Source of the DNA: Meira nashicola | Taxonomy: Eukaryota > Basidiomycota > Exobasidiomycetes > Exobasidiales > Brachybasidiaceae | Direction of reading: 5' to 3' | DNA: 64,000 nucleotides | Assembly: GCA_001600355.1 (NCBI GenBank) | Contig: BCJU01000003.1 | Location: 62,001 to 126,000 of the forward strand | Part shown: one piece after another, positions 37,476-46,567 of the stretch | Numbering within the stretch: the first letter of the stretch is position 1 | How the letters are laid out: each line of letters starts with the position of its first letter | Notes under the pieces: generated by a model | What the model was told of the DNA's origin: nothing | What the model saw: the letters and a program-made list of their open reading frames with translations, nothing else | Databases searched by the model: none | Program-made: the position numbers and the translations under genes

Positions 37476-40400
37476 TCAGAAACCTTCATAATCATCTGCC
37501 TTATCCAAGACTTGCTTACGATCTGCAACTGCTGACCATAATTTCCAACCTAATTTATTGAAAAGTTCTCTTTCAAGTTCTTGTGCTTTAGTCTTTTCTT
37601 TAATGGTTGTTGACGTTCCAGCTCCAATATCTTTGATTGACTTTCTTGCAGCTTGTAATGCTTGACCAAATTGACCTTTATTCATACTCCAACTAATGTA
37701 AACATTTGTGAATTCTTTATCGCTCGTATCAGCAAATTGACGGTATTGACTGAATACTGCTTCAAATTCTTCACCCACTTTACCATCATCACGAGCCAAG
37801 ATTGCTCGACTTTTACGATTCAAAGCAAGTAAGAGAGCTGATTTAGCCTTGTCCAACTTTTTGTTTGCTGCTTTGGTCTCCTTTGATTGTTCATTAAGTG
37901 GAAGCTTCTTCGAACCAATATGAACAAGGATCGCATTAGGATCGACATCTTTGTGTTGCAAGATTGAATCGGCTGATTCAATAACAGAAGAAGCCTCCCC
38001 TTTATCATCCGCTTTGAGAGATTCCAATTTAGCAACTAAAACTCCCAAATCTTGAGGGTGTTCCTTCACCAATCTTTCGATAAAAGACTTTTTCTCCGAT
38101 TCAGGTACCTTTCCAGCCAAGCCAGTCAATAATTCGATCACCTTTGCAGGTCCATCTTCTTCGGCTGCAGGTTCACCTTCATCTTCCGTTGGTTTACGCA
38201 CAGGAGGTGGGACGAGATAACGCAATGGTGATTTATCATTTGGTGCGCAGAAGCTAATCGTTCCAAGCAAAAGATCACCTGGTGCAGCTTCCTTTGGCAG
38301 CTTTTCAGATTCCAAATTGGTATCAATCACCAAAATCTTACTTTCTCCTGGCAATAGCTTGATAGAAGCATCCTTTACAGATGGCTTTGTTGCACCAAAT
38401 TGTTCAACATGATCTTCGTACATATCTACACTTTCGACTGGCTTGCTTAACTTTTGGTCAACTGATAAAGTGATATTACGCAATCCCTCTAAAACGCTTG
38501 GTTCGGCATGCAAAAGTTGAACTTTGAACGTATAAGAACCTTTTTCCAATTTGTCCAAAGCCTTGGGATAAACATCTCCAAAATTGACACGCTTCTTGTT
38601 AACATCATACAATTGGGATAACATCGGCACGTCAGAATCATAAAGGTGCTTGCTCAATGGCAAAGACAAAGTGACTGTGTTTCGATCCTCTTTTAATTCG
38701 AAATTATAAGTGGCCTGCATTTCGTGCATTCTTTTACCGGAAGGTACTAGATCGCGTGCATAAGCAAGTGGGCGAACGAAAGATGATGTTGGACGGACAA
38801 ATGTACGACGACGATCGAACGAGATGGAAGGCTTGAAAGTCTCAACACGCAAATCAGAACGACATTCAAGGCGTGCAGTTCCTTCACCACCAATGATTGT
38901 TAATTCATCTCGACCTCCTACAAGTCTCGAAACGGTAATGCCATGGAATTCAACATCAACGTCCAGATCGAATGCAGAAGCATTGGTGAAAAATTGTGCA
39001 AGACAGACTTCCATAGTGAGACCTCCTTTCACTTTGAATTTCTTGCTGATCGTCTCATTTTCGTGTAAAGCCAAAACTGAAGCACTTTCTACATCTGGCA
39101 AACGTCTTTGCAATTCCAATTGAACCGCATGAACCCATAAACGAACAGATGTACCAGGTACTTCATGATTTGCTGATCTCAATTTCAATTCAGCCCAAGT
39201 TGCTCCTTCAGGTACAGAAATAAAATGTCTGTCAACTTTACCTTTTGATAACTTTACCTTGTGAATTTGCACGCTAGGTCCGGAACTTGGGATAGGTTTG
39301 GTAACTGTGACTGGAATGTCAAACAAATGTCTTCCTGGCTTTTCTGAATCGTAACCTCGAATGTTGGCTGTATGTAATCCAGGCTCAAGTCTTGTAGTGT
39401 CAACTCGAACTTCAAAAGATCTGCCATTACCACCCAAAAAGATGAATTCGGGAGCATGAACCCAACTTTCAGTTGGAACAAGTGAAACAGGTAATTGTAA
39501 GTTGTATGCTTGTTCACCTTCTCCAAAATCACGGAAAGTTGGCTTGACTGTGACAGTGAATTGATTCACGCGGTTTACTTGATGTGCATCGCGTAAATAG
39601 ATACCTCGCTTGTTTTCCGAGCGATGTCCTACAGGCTTTCCTGCTCCTGTGACTGCAACGCGGAATTCAGCATCTTGATCGGGAAGATCTTTATGTGCAA
39701 CGATATAATCCCATGCTTTGTCTACTTGAATGAATGGGATACCTAAATCATCATTGACATCCTTTGCAGTGGCACGAACAGCTTTATAAACACGAGCTGC
39801 AGTGATTGGAATCTTTTCCTTTTTCATACCTGATAAAAGTAAAGCGATCGATCCGCATGCATTTGGGCTAGACATTGAAGTACCATTTGCCATCATAGTT
39901 GCCTGTAAACAATAACGTGGAATGGAAGTGATTGCAGCACCGGGAGCATAAATATCTACACCTTTTTCGCCGTCCGTTGTTGGACCTCGACTTGACCAAG
40001 TAGTAGCAGAAGAAGGAACATTTCGTTCTACCAATGCATATTCAGCCTGTTGCATCGCTCCTGCATCGACATAAGCACCAATACTCAAAATTGCACTAGT
40101 TGTTCCTCCTGGCATTCCAACGGTTGTCAAAGCAGGACCGTTATTACCTGCACTTGAAATGAATAGAATGTCACGTCTACGGATGACATGATCTCTCAAT
40201 AATTCAGCAAATGCTCCACGATCTTCTACACCAAAGCCGCCACTCTCTCCGAAACTCATATTGGCAATATCGCATTTTGTCACGACCAAAGCTTGAGCTG
40301 CACGGAGTAAAGCTTGTTGTGTTTCCATACTTCCCAATCGTGTATCACCAATCTTGAGAGTAACAATCTCACAGCCAGGTGCGACACCATTTTGCACTTC

Positions 40401-41588
40401 ATCATCACGTCTGTGTGCTCCAACGATACCTGCAACGTGAGTCGCATGACTTCCAGAATTGACCACCAATGAAAGTGCAACCGGCTTTCCCTTTGGTGCT
40501 GTTAAAGCTTGTTCCACATCCACATCATCAGTGAGAACATTTGTGCTGTAGGTGAGCATATCCACTTGACCGAATTGTCCGTGTTGGCCCTCAAAGCGGA
40601 AGTCTGTGATGGCAGTATTTTTGCGAAGGTCGAGTGTCGATTCTTTCAATGGGACAAGCTGAGCGGTTGGAAGACCTTTTGTTGGATCATGTACATCACC
40701 TTCTGCTCCTCCAACGATTGTACGATAATGTTTTCCATCATGGAATACCACAACTTCGATAATTGGTCCAACATCAGCATAATTTTGTTGGAGATCTTTT
40801 AAAGCGGCTAATTGGGCTTTGATTTCTTCTTTTTGTTTGGCTAATGCGCCACTCTTTGATGATGCTTCTTCGGACTTTTTGTCTTTCTCAGAAGCATCTC
40901 CGGAGGATTTTGCTTTATGTTCAAGATCATAAATCTTTTGTTGGACAGTATCGAAGATTTTCCCATGCTCAACATCGAATTCCTTCTTGCGCTCTGCCTT
41001 ACGACGAGCGATCAAGTCGTTCGGCCATAATTTGTAAGCTGCTTGAGCACCTGCCCACCATTGACCGGTTGGATTTTGATTTTGTGTTGAGATTAAAAGT
41101 GTTCTTCCAGTTAAAGGAGATGTAAGGCTAATTGTTGAATCATCCACTTTGTCGTTCAAAGGTTTAACTTCTACCAATGAAATATCACCTGATCCTGTAC
41201 AATCGATCGCATCTACAATCTTTCCTTTTTCATCAAGACCGATTGCTGCAACATCAACACCTGTATCTAAGATTGCAACTCGAACTCCACGACCATCATA
41301 TTCTGGGTATTTTTTGATAAATTGCAATGCTTGAGTAGTCTCTTTAGGTAATAAACCATTAGTTGGAAAAGCAGGCACTGCAGGATTTTGAGTGACTGAC
41401 ATTGATGGCATTATGATATCCGATTGAATCGGATCTATCTGTTGTTGAACTGATGAATGTACTTTGCGTGAAAGAAAAGTGCAACTGTATTTTTGCTTTG
41501 TTTGAAAAGAATGATGTAGTCTCAAATGCTTCGTTTGAAGTGCTGCAAATCGACCTTGACGAACAAAAGGACGATAAATTAGCCACAT
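37476..41588 (-). CDS. TPP2: Tripeptidyl-peptidase II (subtilisin-family giant peptidase)
   Basis: A subtilase that removes tripeptides from N-termini of peptides made by the proteasome. One exon, 1370 residues from the ATG at 41588, or 1311 from the ATG at 41411. The catalytic triad is clear: VAILDTGVD (Asp49 from the 41411 start), SGSHATHVAGIVGAH (His) and NGTSMSSPNACGSIALLLSG (Ser), with the oxyanion Asn in SSAGNNGPALTT. The large region between Asp and His and the long C-terminal part are typical of TPP II, about 1250 residues in animals. The 59 residues before the second ATG are Arg/His/Phe-rich with almost no acids (MWLIYRPFVRQGRFAALQ), like a mitochondrial presequence, so alternative starts could give two locations. 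Confidence 0.95.
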   Translation of the reverse strand: MWLIYRPFVRQGRFAALQTKHLRLHHSFQTKQKYSCTFLSRKVHSSVQQQIDPIQSDIIMPSMSVTQNPAVPAFPTNGLLPKETTQALQFIKKYPEYDGRGVRVAILDTGVDVAAIGLDEKGKIVDAIDCTGSGDISLVEVKPLNDKVDDSTISLTSPLTGRTLLISTQNQNPTGQWWAGAQAAYKLWPNDLIARRKAERKKEFDVEHGKIFDTVQQKIYDLEHKAKSSGDASEKDKKSEEASSKSGALAKQKEEIKAQLAALKDLQQNYADVGPIIEVVVFHDGKHYRTIVGGAEGDVHDPTKGLPTAQLVPLKESTLDLRKNTAITDFRFEGQHGQFGQVDMLTYSTNVLTDDVDVEQALTAPKGKPVALSLVVNSGSHATHVAGIVGAHRRDDEVQNGVAPGCEIVTLKIGDTRLGSMETQQALLRAAQALVVTKCDIANMSFGESGGFGVEDRGAFAELLRDHVIRRRDILFISSAGNNGPALTTVGMPGGTTSAILSIGAYVDAGAMQQAEYALVERNVPSSATTWSSRGPTTDGEKGVDIYAPGAAITSIPRYCLQATMMANGTSMSSPNACGSIALLLSGMKKEKIPITAARVYKAVRATAKDVNDDLGIPFIQVDKAWDYIVAHKDLPDQDAEFRVAVTGAGKPVGHRSENKRGIYLRDAHQVNRVNQFTVTVKPTFRDFGEGEQAYNLQLPVSLVPTESWVHAPEFIFLGGNGRSFEVRVDTTRLEPGLHTANIRGYDSEKPGRHLFDIPVTVTKPIPSSGPSVQIHKVKLSKGKVDRHFISVPEGATWAELKLRSANHEVPGTSVRLWVHAVQLELQRRLPDVESASVLALHENETISKKFKVKGGLTMEVCLAQFFTNASAFDLDVDVEFHGITVSRLVGGRDELTIIGGEGTARLECRSDLRVETFKPSISFDRRRTFVRPTSSFVRPLAYARDLVPSGKRMHEMQATYNFELKEDRNTVTLSLPLSKHLYDSDVPMLSQLYDVNKKRVNFGDVYPKALDKLEKGSYTFKVQLLHAEPSVLEGLRNITLSVDQKLSKPVESVDMYEDHVEQFGATKPSVKDASIKLLPGESKILVIDTNLESEKLPKEAAPGDLLLGTISFCAPNDKSPLRYLVPPPVRKPTEDEGEPAAEEDGPAKVIELLTGLAGKVPESEKKSFIERLVKEHPQDLGVLVAKLESLKADDKGEASSVIESADSILQHKDVDPNAILVHIGSKKLPLNEQSKETKAANKKLDKAKSALLLALNRKSRAILARDDGKVGEEFEAVFSQYRQFADTSDKEFTNVYISWSMNKGQFGQALQAARKSIKDIGAGTSTTIKEKTKAQELERELFNKLGWKLWSAVADRKQVLDKADDYEGF

Positions 41589-42690
41589 ACAGCAATTTGA
41601 AGTGAAGAAAATGATGATTGTTTGAATTACGACTGGAAATCTGTTTAGGTTAATGTGTGTATGAGTACCCTCACAATCTTCCGGCACCGCGCGGTCGAGC
41701 CAGTCAGTCAGTCAATTGAATGGTCAAAGCTCCCTCTTGCGACGCGTGCATACATAGACTGTCACATTCACATCTTACAAAATGCAATTCCGCTCTTAAC
41801 TTACGTGATGTGATGCTTTTGCAGAATGAGCTGGACGGTGATGAGAAAAGTGAGCATACCTCCAACTCAATAGAATGAAATTCCCATCATCATACTATCT
41901 GATCGAAAATTGTTGCGATTTATTTCTATTTTTGGGTATTTTCAAGATGTCGCGTTATAGTGGATTCCATGTTTCAAATTAACGAAATCACACACAGCCT
42001 TATCTCTCAGGAACTCCGTGGTATAAGCAAGTGACACTTTAGACTATGCTGAATTGACGATGATCAGTATGGCGATGATGATGATGATTATGGATATTGT
42101 TTCTATTTTTAGACACGTACGCCAACACAGCCTTAAGGTTACCCCGCAAAATCGTTCAGACGCTAATGAATGATTGGACTTATCGATCGTAATCGGATAG
42201 GCAATAGTCTCTCAAGGTACTTTGGTCGAATAGATAAAGGCTGTGTTTCAAATACGAAAAGGCGGTGTTTAAAGCTGTCCCCGTCGCTCTCCTTTGAGCT
42301 GTGTATCAGCATCGTGATTGAGGCTCGTGTTCAAATTATGACTAGCAACAAAGTTGGTATAATTGCAAAAAGTATGCATATAGCTACTGCTTTTGCAATA
42401 ATCAAAGTATCAAAAGAGTGTGTAGCGAGTGGTACAAAAAAAAAGTCGATTGTGTTGACATGGATTTCCGAGGTTCACAAAAGCAGTAACTTGCTTTGAC
42501 TTGGCGTACAAAAGAGAAAGCGAACCGCCGCCCCGCCTTACAACGCCACACGCGGTTCAAGCGCTGTAGCTCATTACATAATCAAGCATTTCTCCTAATT
42601 TCCTAAATTTCACCCTTATCCATCTCCTCCTTTTTGATATTTCTCCTTGATATTTTTTCTTTTCGATCTTTTTTACCATCAAGAAGTACA
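41589..42690. promoter_or_regulatory. Divergent promoter region, TPP2 and GT90 gene
   Basis: 1.1 kb with a GAT-rich run (near 42072-42093) and a CT-rich leader before the GT90 ATG. A plus-strand 109-codon ORF (42170-42499) has no recognisable features and is probably chance. Confidence 0.45.
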
Positions 42691-44229
42691 ATGCCAATCA
42701 TGTTTCAAGTTATATCAAAATCAACTGATAATGATCATCACGAAGCAGGATTATCAAACGGATCAGCAAGTTTAAACAAACCTCTTCTTCGTCAAAACCG
42801 TGGCAGAAAAACTTTTAAAGCCATTGGAATTTTGATAATTGTTATTTTAATCGTAATTTGGCAAATTATTCAAAATAAAGTTGCAGTAGAATCAGCAATC
42901 AAGCAAATTAAATCTATAAAAACAACTGATTTGATCAATTTTGATCTTATACCTTTGCTTCCCGAACCTCCAGAATTTGAATCATTCACGTTTCCCGTCG
43001 GATTACCGTCTTTCAAAAGTATAGGATGGAGTGGGAGTGATGAAATATTCCCACAAAAACAGTCAAAGTGGAGTGGAGGAAGATTTCAAAAATTCAACTT
43101 GCAATACAACACTCCTTTTAATCCGGATGATTTAACCATGACGCAAGATGAATGTGAAACCTTTTTCCCTGGTTTGTACAAAGATGTGGATAGAAGTGTA
43201 CAATATTATAGAGAAAAGGAAGTTTTTGATAGGGAATATTTGGATAAATCATGCAAAGGGAAAGATACGCATGCTAGAGTGATAATATACAACAATCATT
43301 TATATTTAAAATCTTATCGGCAATCAGATTTTACAAGATCTCAAGCAGCTTTAGCATTATTATATTTTTCAATAATCACCTCAAGAGAAAAAATACCAAA
43401 TGTTGAATTTTGTATTGGAATGTCAGATTGGGGTACAAAAGGTAAATTTAGCCTTGATAGAAGTACTCAACAAGAAGATATTTGGTTAATGCCAGATTAT
43501 GGTTTTTGGTCATGGCCAGAACATGTTGGTTCATATAACGATTTACGTCAAAAAAGTGAAAAAGTTGAATTAAAAATTGGATGGGAAAATAAAATAAATA
43601 AATTAATTTGGAGAGGATCAATGAAAGTTGGAACGACAGATAGAGAATCTTTATTAAAAGTTTCAAAGGGACAATCTTGGAGTGATGTTGAAGGCGTTCA
43701 ATGGGGTTCATTCAATTCACATTCAATAAATATGGAAGATCATTGTCTTTGGAAATTTCTTGCTTTTCCAGAAGGTAATACATATAGTGGTCGTTTACGA
43801 TATTTACAAAATTGTAGATCTGTAATCATAACACATGAACCAAGATGGATTCAACATTGGACACATTTATATAATCCTGATTGGAATAGTCCAGATCAAA
43901 ATATAGTCTTTATTCCACATCCCACAAAAACAAATAAAAGTGTACTTGTTCATGATCAAAGAGGACATAAATTCAAAGATAAAACTTGGACAAGATTACC
44001 TGAAACGATGGATCGATTACTTACAAATGATACTTTAGCCAAAAAGATTGCAAATAATCAATGGAACTTCTTTCGTCAAAGGTATATCACTCCGGCTAGT
44101 TCTGCTTGTTATTGGAGAAAAGCATTAAATGGATTTTATAAAGTACAAAATTATACTGTCGAGCTAACTGGAAAAGAAACCAGTTATGAATCATTTACCT
44201 TGTTGGGTATGCGAGGAAATCATCACTAG
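42691..44229 (+). CDS. CAP10-like glycosyltransferase (GT90), type II membrane protein
   Basis: 512 residues in one exon from the ATG at 42691. A cytosolic N-terminal tail of about 46 residues is followed by one membrane anchor (AIGILIIVILIVIWQII), so it is probably a Golgi type II protein. The catalytic part matches the CAP10/GT90 group: VEFCIGMSDWG, a long central region with KINKLIWRGSMKVG, SINMEDHCLWKFLAFPEGNT, YSGRLRYLQNCRSVIITHEP and the C-terminal ANNQWNFFRQRYITPASSACYW. In Cryptococcus, CAP10-family xylosyltransferases build capsule and glycolipid glycans; plant and animal relatives add glucose or xylose to proteins. The donor and acceptor here are not determined. The family is enriched in basidiomycetes. 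Confidence 0.88.
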   Translation: MPIMFQVISKSTDNDHHEAGLSNGSASLNKPLLRQNRGRKTFKAIGILIIVILIVIWQIIQNKVAVESAIKQIKSIKTTDLINFDLIPLLPEPPEFESFTFPVGLPSFKSIGWSGSDEIFPQKQSKWSGGRFQKFNLQYNTPFNPDDLTMTQDECETFFPGLYKDVDRSVQYYREKEVFDREYLDKSCKGKDTHARVIIYNNHLYLKSYRQSDFTRSQAALALLYFSIITSREKIPNVEFCIGMSDWGTKGKFSLDRSTQQEDIWLMPDYGFWSWPEHVGSYNDLRQKSEKVELKIGWENKINKLIWRGSMKVGTTDRESLLKVSKGQSWSDVEGVQWGSFNSHSINMEDHCLWKFLAFPEGNTYSGRLRYLQNCRSVIITHEPRWIQHWTHLYNPDWNSPDQNIVFIPHPTKTNKSVLVHDQRGHKFKDKTWTRLPETMDRLLTNDTLAKKIANNQWNFFRQRYITPASSACYWRKALNGFYKVQNYTVELTGKETSYESFTLLGMRGNHH

Positions 44230-44396
44230 GGTCAGCAGCATTATATATGATTTGTCTAGCAGGAATTAGAAATGTATTTTTTATTTGATGAGTGATCGTG
44301 TGGCTGCGTACTTCGGGGCAAAGATGATATAGCAAATTGCGATTTTTGTGAGAATCGCTTTATCAATCTCACTTTTGCAATCTTCCATCTGATCAA

Positions 44397-45313
44397 ATGT
44401 TAAAGATGTATCTTGGATTGTATACCTTTCTACTATTTAACATTTCTGCACTCATAAATACTACCCCCACACATCATCGTCAGCATAGTCAAACGCTAGA
44501 TGAATCGATTGATTGGGATGCTTTACAGCCTATTGAAGAATTACCAACATTTCACAATTCACCAGTACAAACCAATCAATCCAATCAAGAATTTACTCAT
44601 GAGACTAAACAACAATCCTCCAAGAATAAATCAAGAGCACACGAAAATGCTAGACAGCCAGATTATAGAGTATGTGATTATACCAGTTAAAGAGAACTAA
44701 TTCATATGTTAATCTCTCTTTGTCTCCTTACTTAGAGTTCATACGAACAGCAACGCAGGGCTAAATCGATAAAACTTGTAGGTGAACAACATCTACCTTT
44801 AGTGTAGTGAGGTTGTTTGACTGACATAAATCAAATCAAAGGATCCAGAAGGTTTTAAACGTAAGAATGACAGGAGGAATGAGAAAAGAAGAGAAAATAG
44901 AAAGAATGTAAGATGTATGGAAATGCAGCATTATGCGACATTTTTACTGAAATCCAATTTTTCCTATTAAAATTTTAGATGACTAAAGAAGAAAAAGAAA
45001 GATATCTAGCCAGAAGAAGAGAATTAAACAGACTCAGTGATGCAAGACTAAAGAAAAAGTAGGTTTTTAATCCTCTGTAATAGAAACAATTTACGCTAAT
45101 TGCCTTCCATTCATTCATAGAAACCCTGATTTTCGCAAACATTCAAATAGAGGAAATATTAAAAAAAGGATTGCAGACGGTACAGCAACTGAAAGTGATA
45201 TAGAAAGACTTGAGCATATGCAAAAAATGGACAAATATTATTGTGAAGAGAAAAAGAAAGCAAGAAGAGAAGCAAAATCCAACAAAAAAGCTAAAGTTAA
45301 ACCAAAGGGATGA
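44397..45313 (+). CDS. Secreted Lys/Arg-rich protein with IDWDxLQP motif, paralogue A, five exons
   Basis: Exons 44397-44669, 44736-44777, 44842-44907, 44979-45058 and 45121-45313 join in phase into 217 residues (introns 66, 64, 71 and 62 nt). A signal peptide (MYLGLYTFLLFNISALINTT) is followed by a short conserved box ESIDWDALQP and then Gln/Asn-rich linker. The remainder is very basic and helical, one block per exon: SSYEQQRRAKSIKL, then a Lys/Arg/Asn-rich 22-residue exon, KEEKERYLARRREL, and a last exon with RIADGTATESDIERLEHM. The neighbouring gene at 45533-46506 has the same exon plan, so the two are tandem duplicates. No known domain. Intron 2 uses an AAG acceptor. A role outside the cell is implied only by the signal peptide. 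Confidence 0.68.
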
Positions 45314-45532
45314 TTCAATGTCTTCGTCTAAGAGATGAAACTTGACACGCAAATAAAAATATAATCTATATTTAGCCCCGCTCAGGGCCTTAAAATTGCG
45401 TTTTCGTGATAAGTACTTGTTTGTGTGAATGCTGTGGCATCAAAATTCAATTTCAAATAGGTAAATAAATAAACTTTCTCGCCGATGTTTTCAAGTTCCC
45501 AAACCATAATCAAATTATATACTCCGCTAGAC

Positions 45533-46506
45533 ATGCTAGAATTTTGTCTTCGGTTATGGTACTCTTTGTTATTCTTATCTACTGTTGCGCTAGCTATGAA
45601 TAATCAACCTCCAGGTATAAATCCGAATCAAATCGATAGTACGATCGATTGGGATGATTTACAGCCATTAGATAATAGTCCTTCTCGATCTAGAAATCAA
45701 CCTTTTCGATCATTGTCTTGGAAGGAAGTTTTACATGATCAAGTTCAAAGTCCTCAACCGCTTGTTCATCATGCAGTAGACCCAAATGCAACCTTAGGTA
45801 GAGAAGCAGCATCAACCGAACCCAACGTCCATGATCCAGCAACAAAGAAGAAAACGTATAAAAAGAGTGAAGCTCATAGACTTTCTGTAAGTGAGGCTAA
45901 ACACATTTGAAACCAGATCAGAACTATATACTTACATACTCAATTCATGAAAATCAAAGGAGAAAAAACGTTATGACGAAATGCGATCGGTAAGAAGATA
46001 GATAGGGATTATAATTATTGAATTACTAAAAAAGATCAGGTTTTTATTTCACAGGAACCACAAAAGTGGGAAGAATATAAAGAAAGAAAGAGAAAGTGGG
46101 CAAAAGATAATTACGAATCGGTGAGTGAAGTCATAATATATATTTTAAACAACGTAAAAAATACTCAAATCTTTCAATTATCATAGCTACCCACAGAACA
46201 ACAAAAAGAAAAACGTGAAAAGAAAAGGCTTTATGCAGCAGAGTATAGAGTAAAAAACGCAAAGTGAGTTATAAAAAATTTAAAAAAAGGTAAATAAAAT
46301 CTTAAACTTTCTCCTATAGCAAACCCAAAAAAATCAGCCCAAATTCAAGGATGATTGTTCGTGCCAAAATCGATAAAGGTATTGCAACAGAAGCGGACAT
46401 TGCAAAATACAAGGAATTGTTAGAACGAGACAGAAAGTATCAGCTCGAATCAAGGTCACGAAGAGCCCACTCAGGTCACATAAACAAGAAAACGAAAAAA
46501 AGCTAA
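45533..46506 (+). CDS. Secreted Lys/Arg-rich protein with IDWDxLQP motif, paralogue B, five exons
   Basis: Exons 45533-45886, 45960-45989, 46055-46120, 46187-46263 and 46320-46506 (introns 73, 65, 66 and 56 nt) give 237 residues. Signal peptide MLEFCLRLWYSLLFLSTVAL, then STIDWDDLQPLDN matching paralogue A, then a longer Ser/Pro linker. Later exons encode basic helices: EKKRYDEMRS, EPQKWEEYKERKRKWAKDNY (66-nt exon, the same length as in paralogue A), TEQQKEKREKKRLYAAEYRV and a last exon with KIDKGIATEADIAKYKELL, aligned with RIADGTATESDIERLEHM of A. Intron phases (0, 0, 0, 2) are identical in both genes. I place the start at 45533 because the signal peptide begins there; an earlier in-frame ATG exists at 45485. 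No known family. Confidence 0.7.
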
Positions 46507-46567
46507 GAATTCTAGTTTATTCTATGCATCTTTGTGCTTAAAAATACAATGTGTAAATATGTCAGTC

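Noticed and set aside
42170..42499. 109-codon plus-strand ORF between TPP2 and GT90 genes
   Set aside because: Composition is not protein-like, there are no motifs, and it lies in a divergent promoter.
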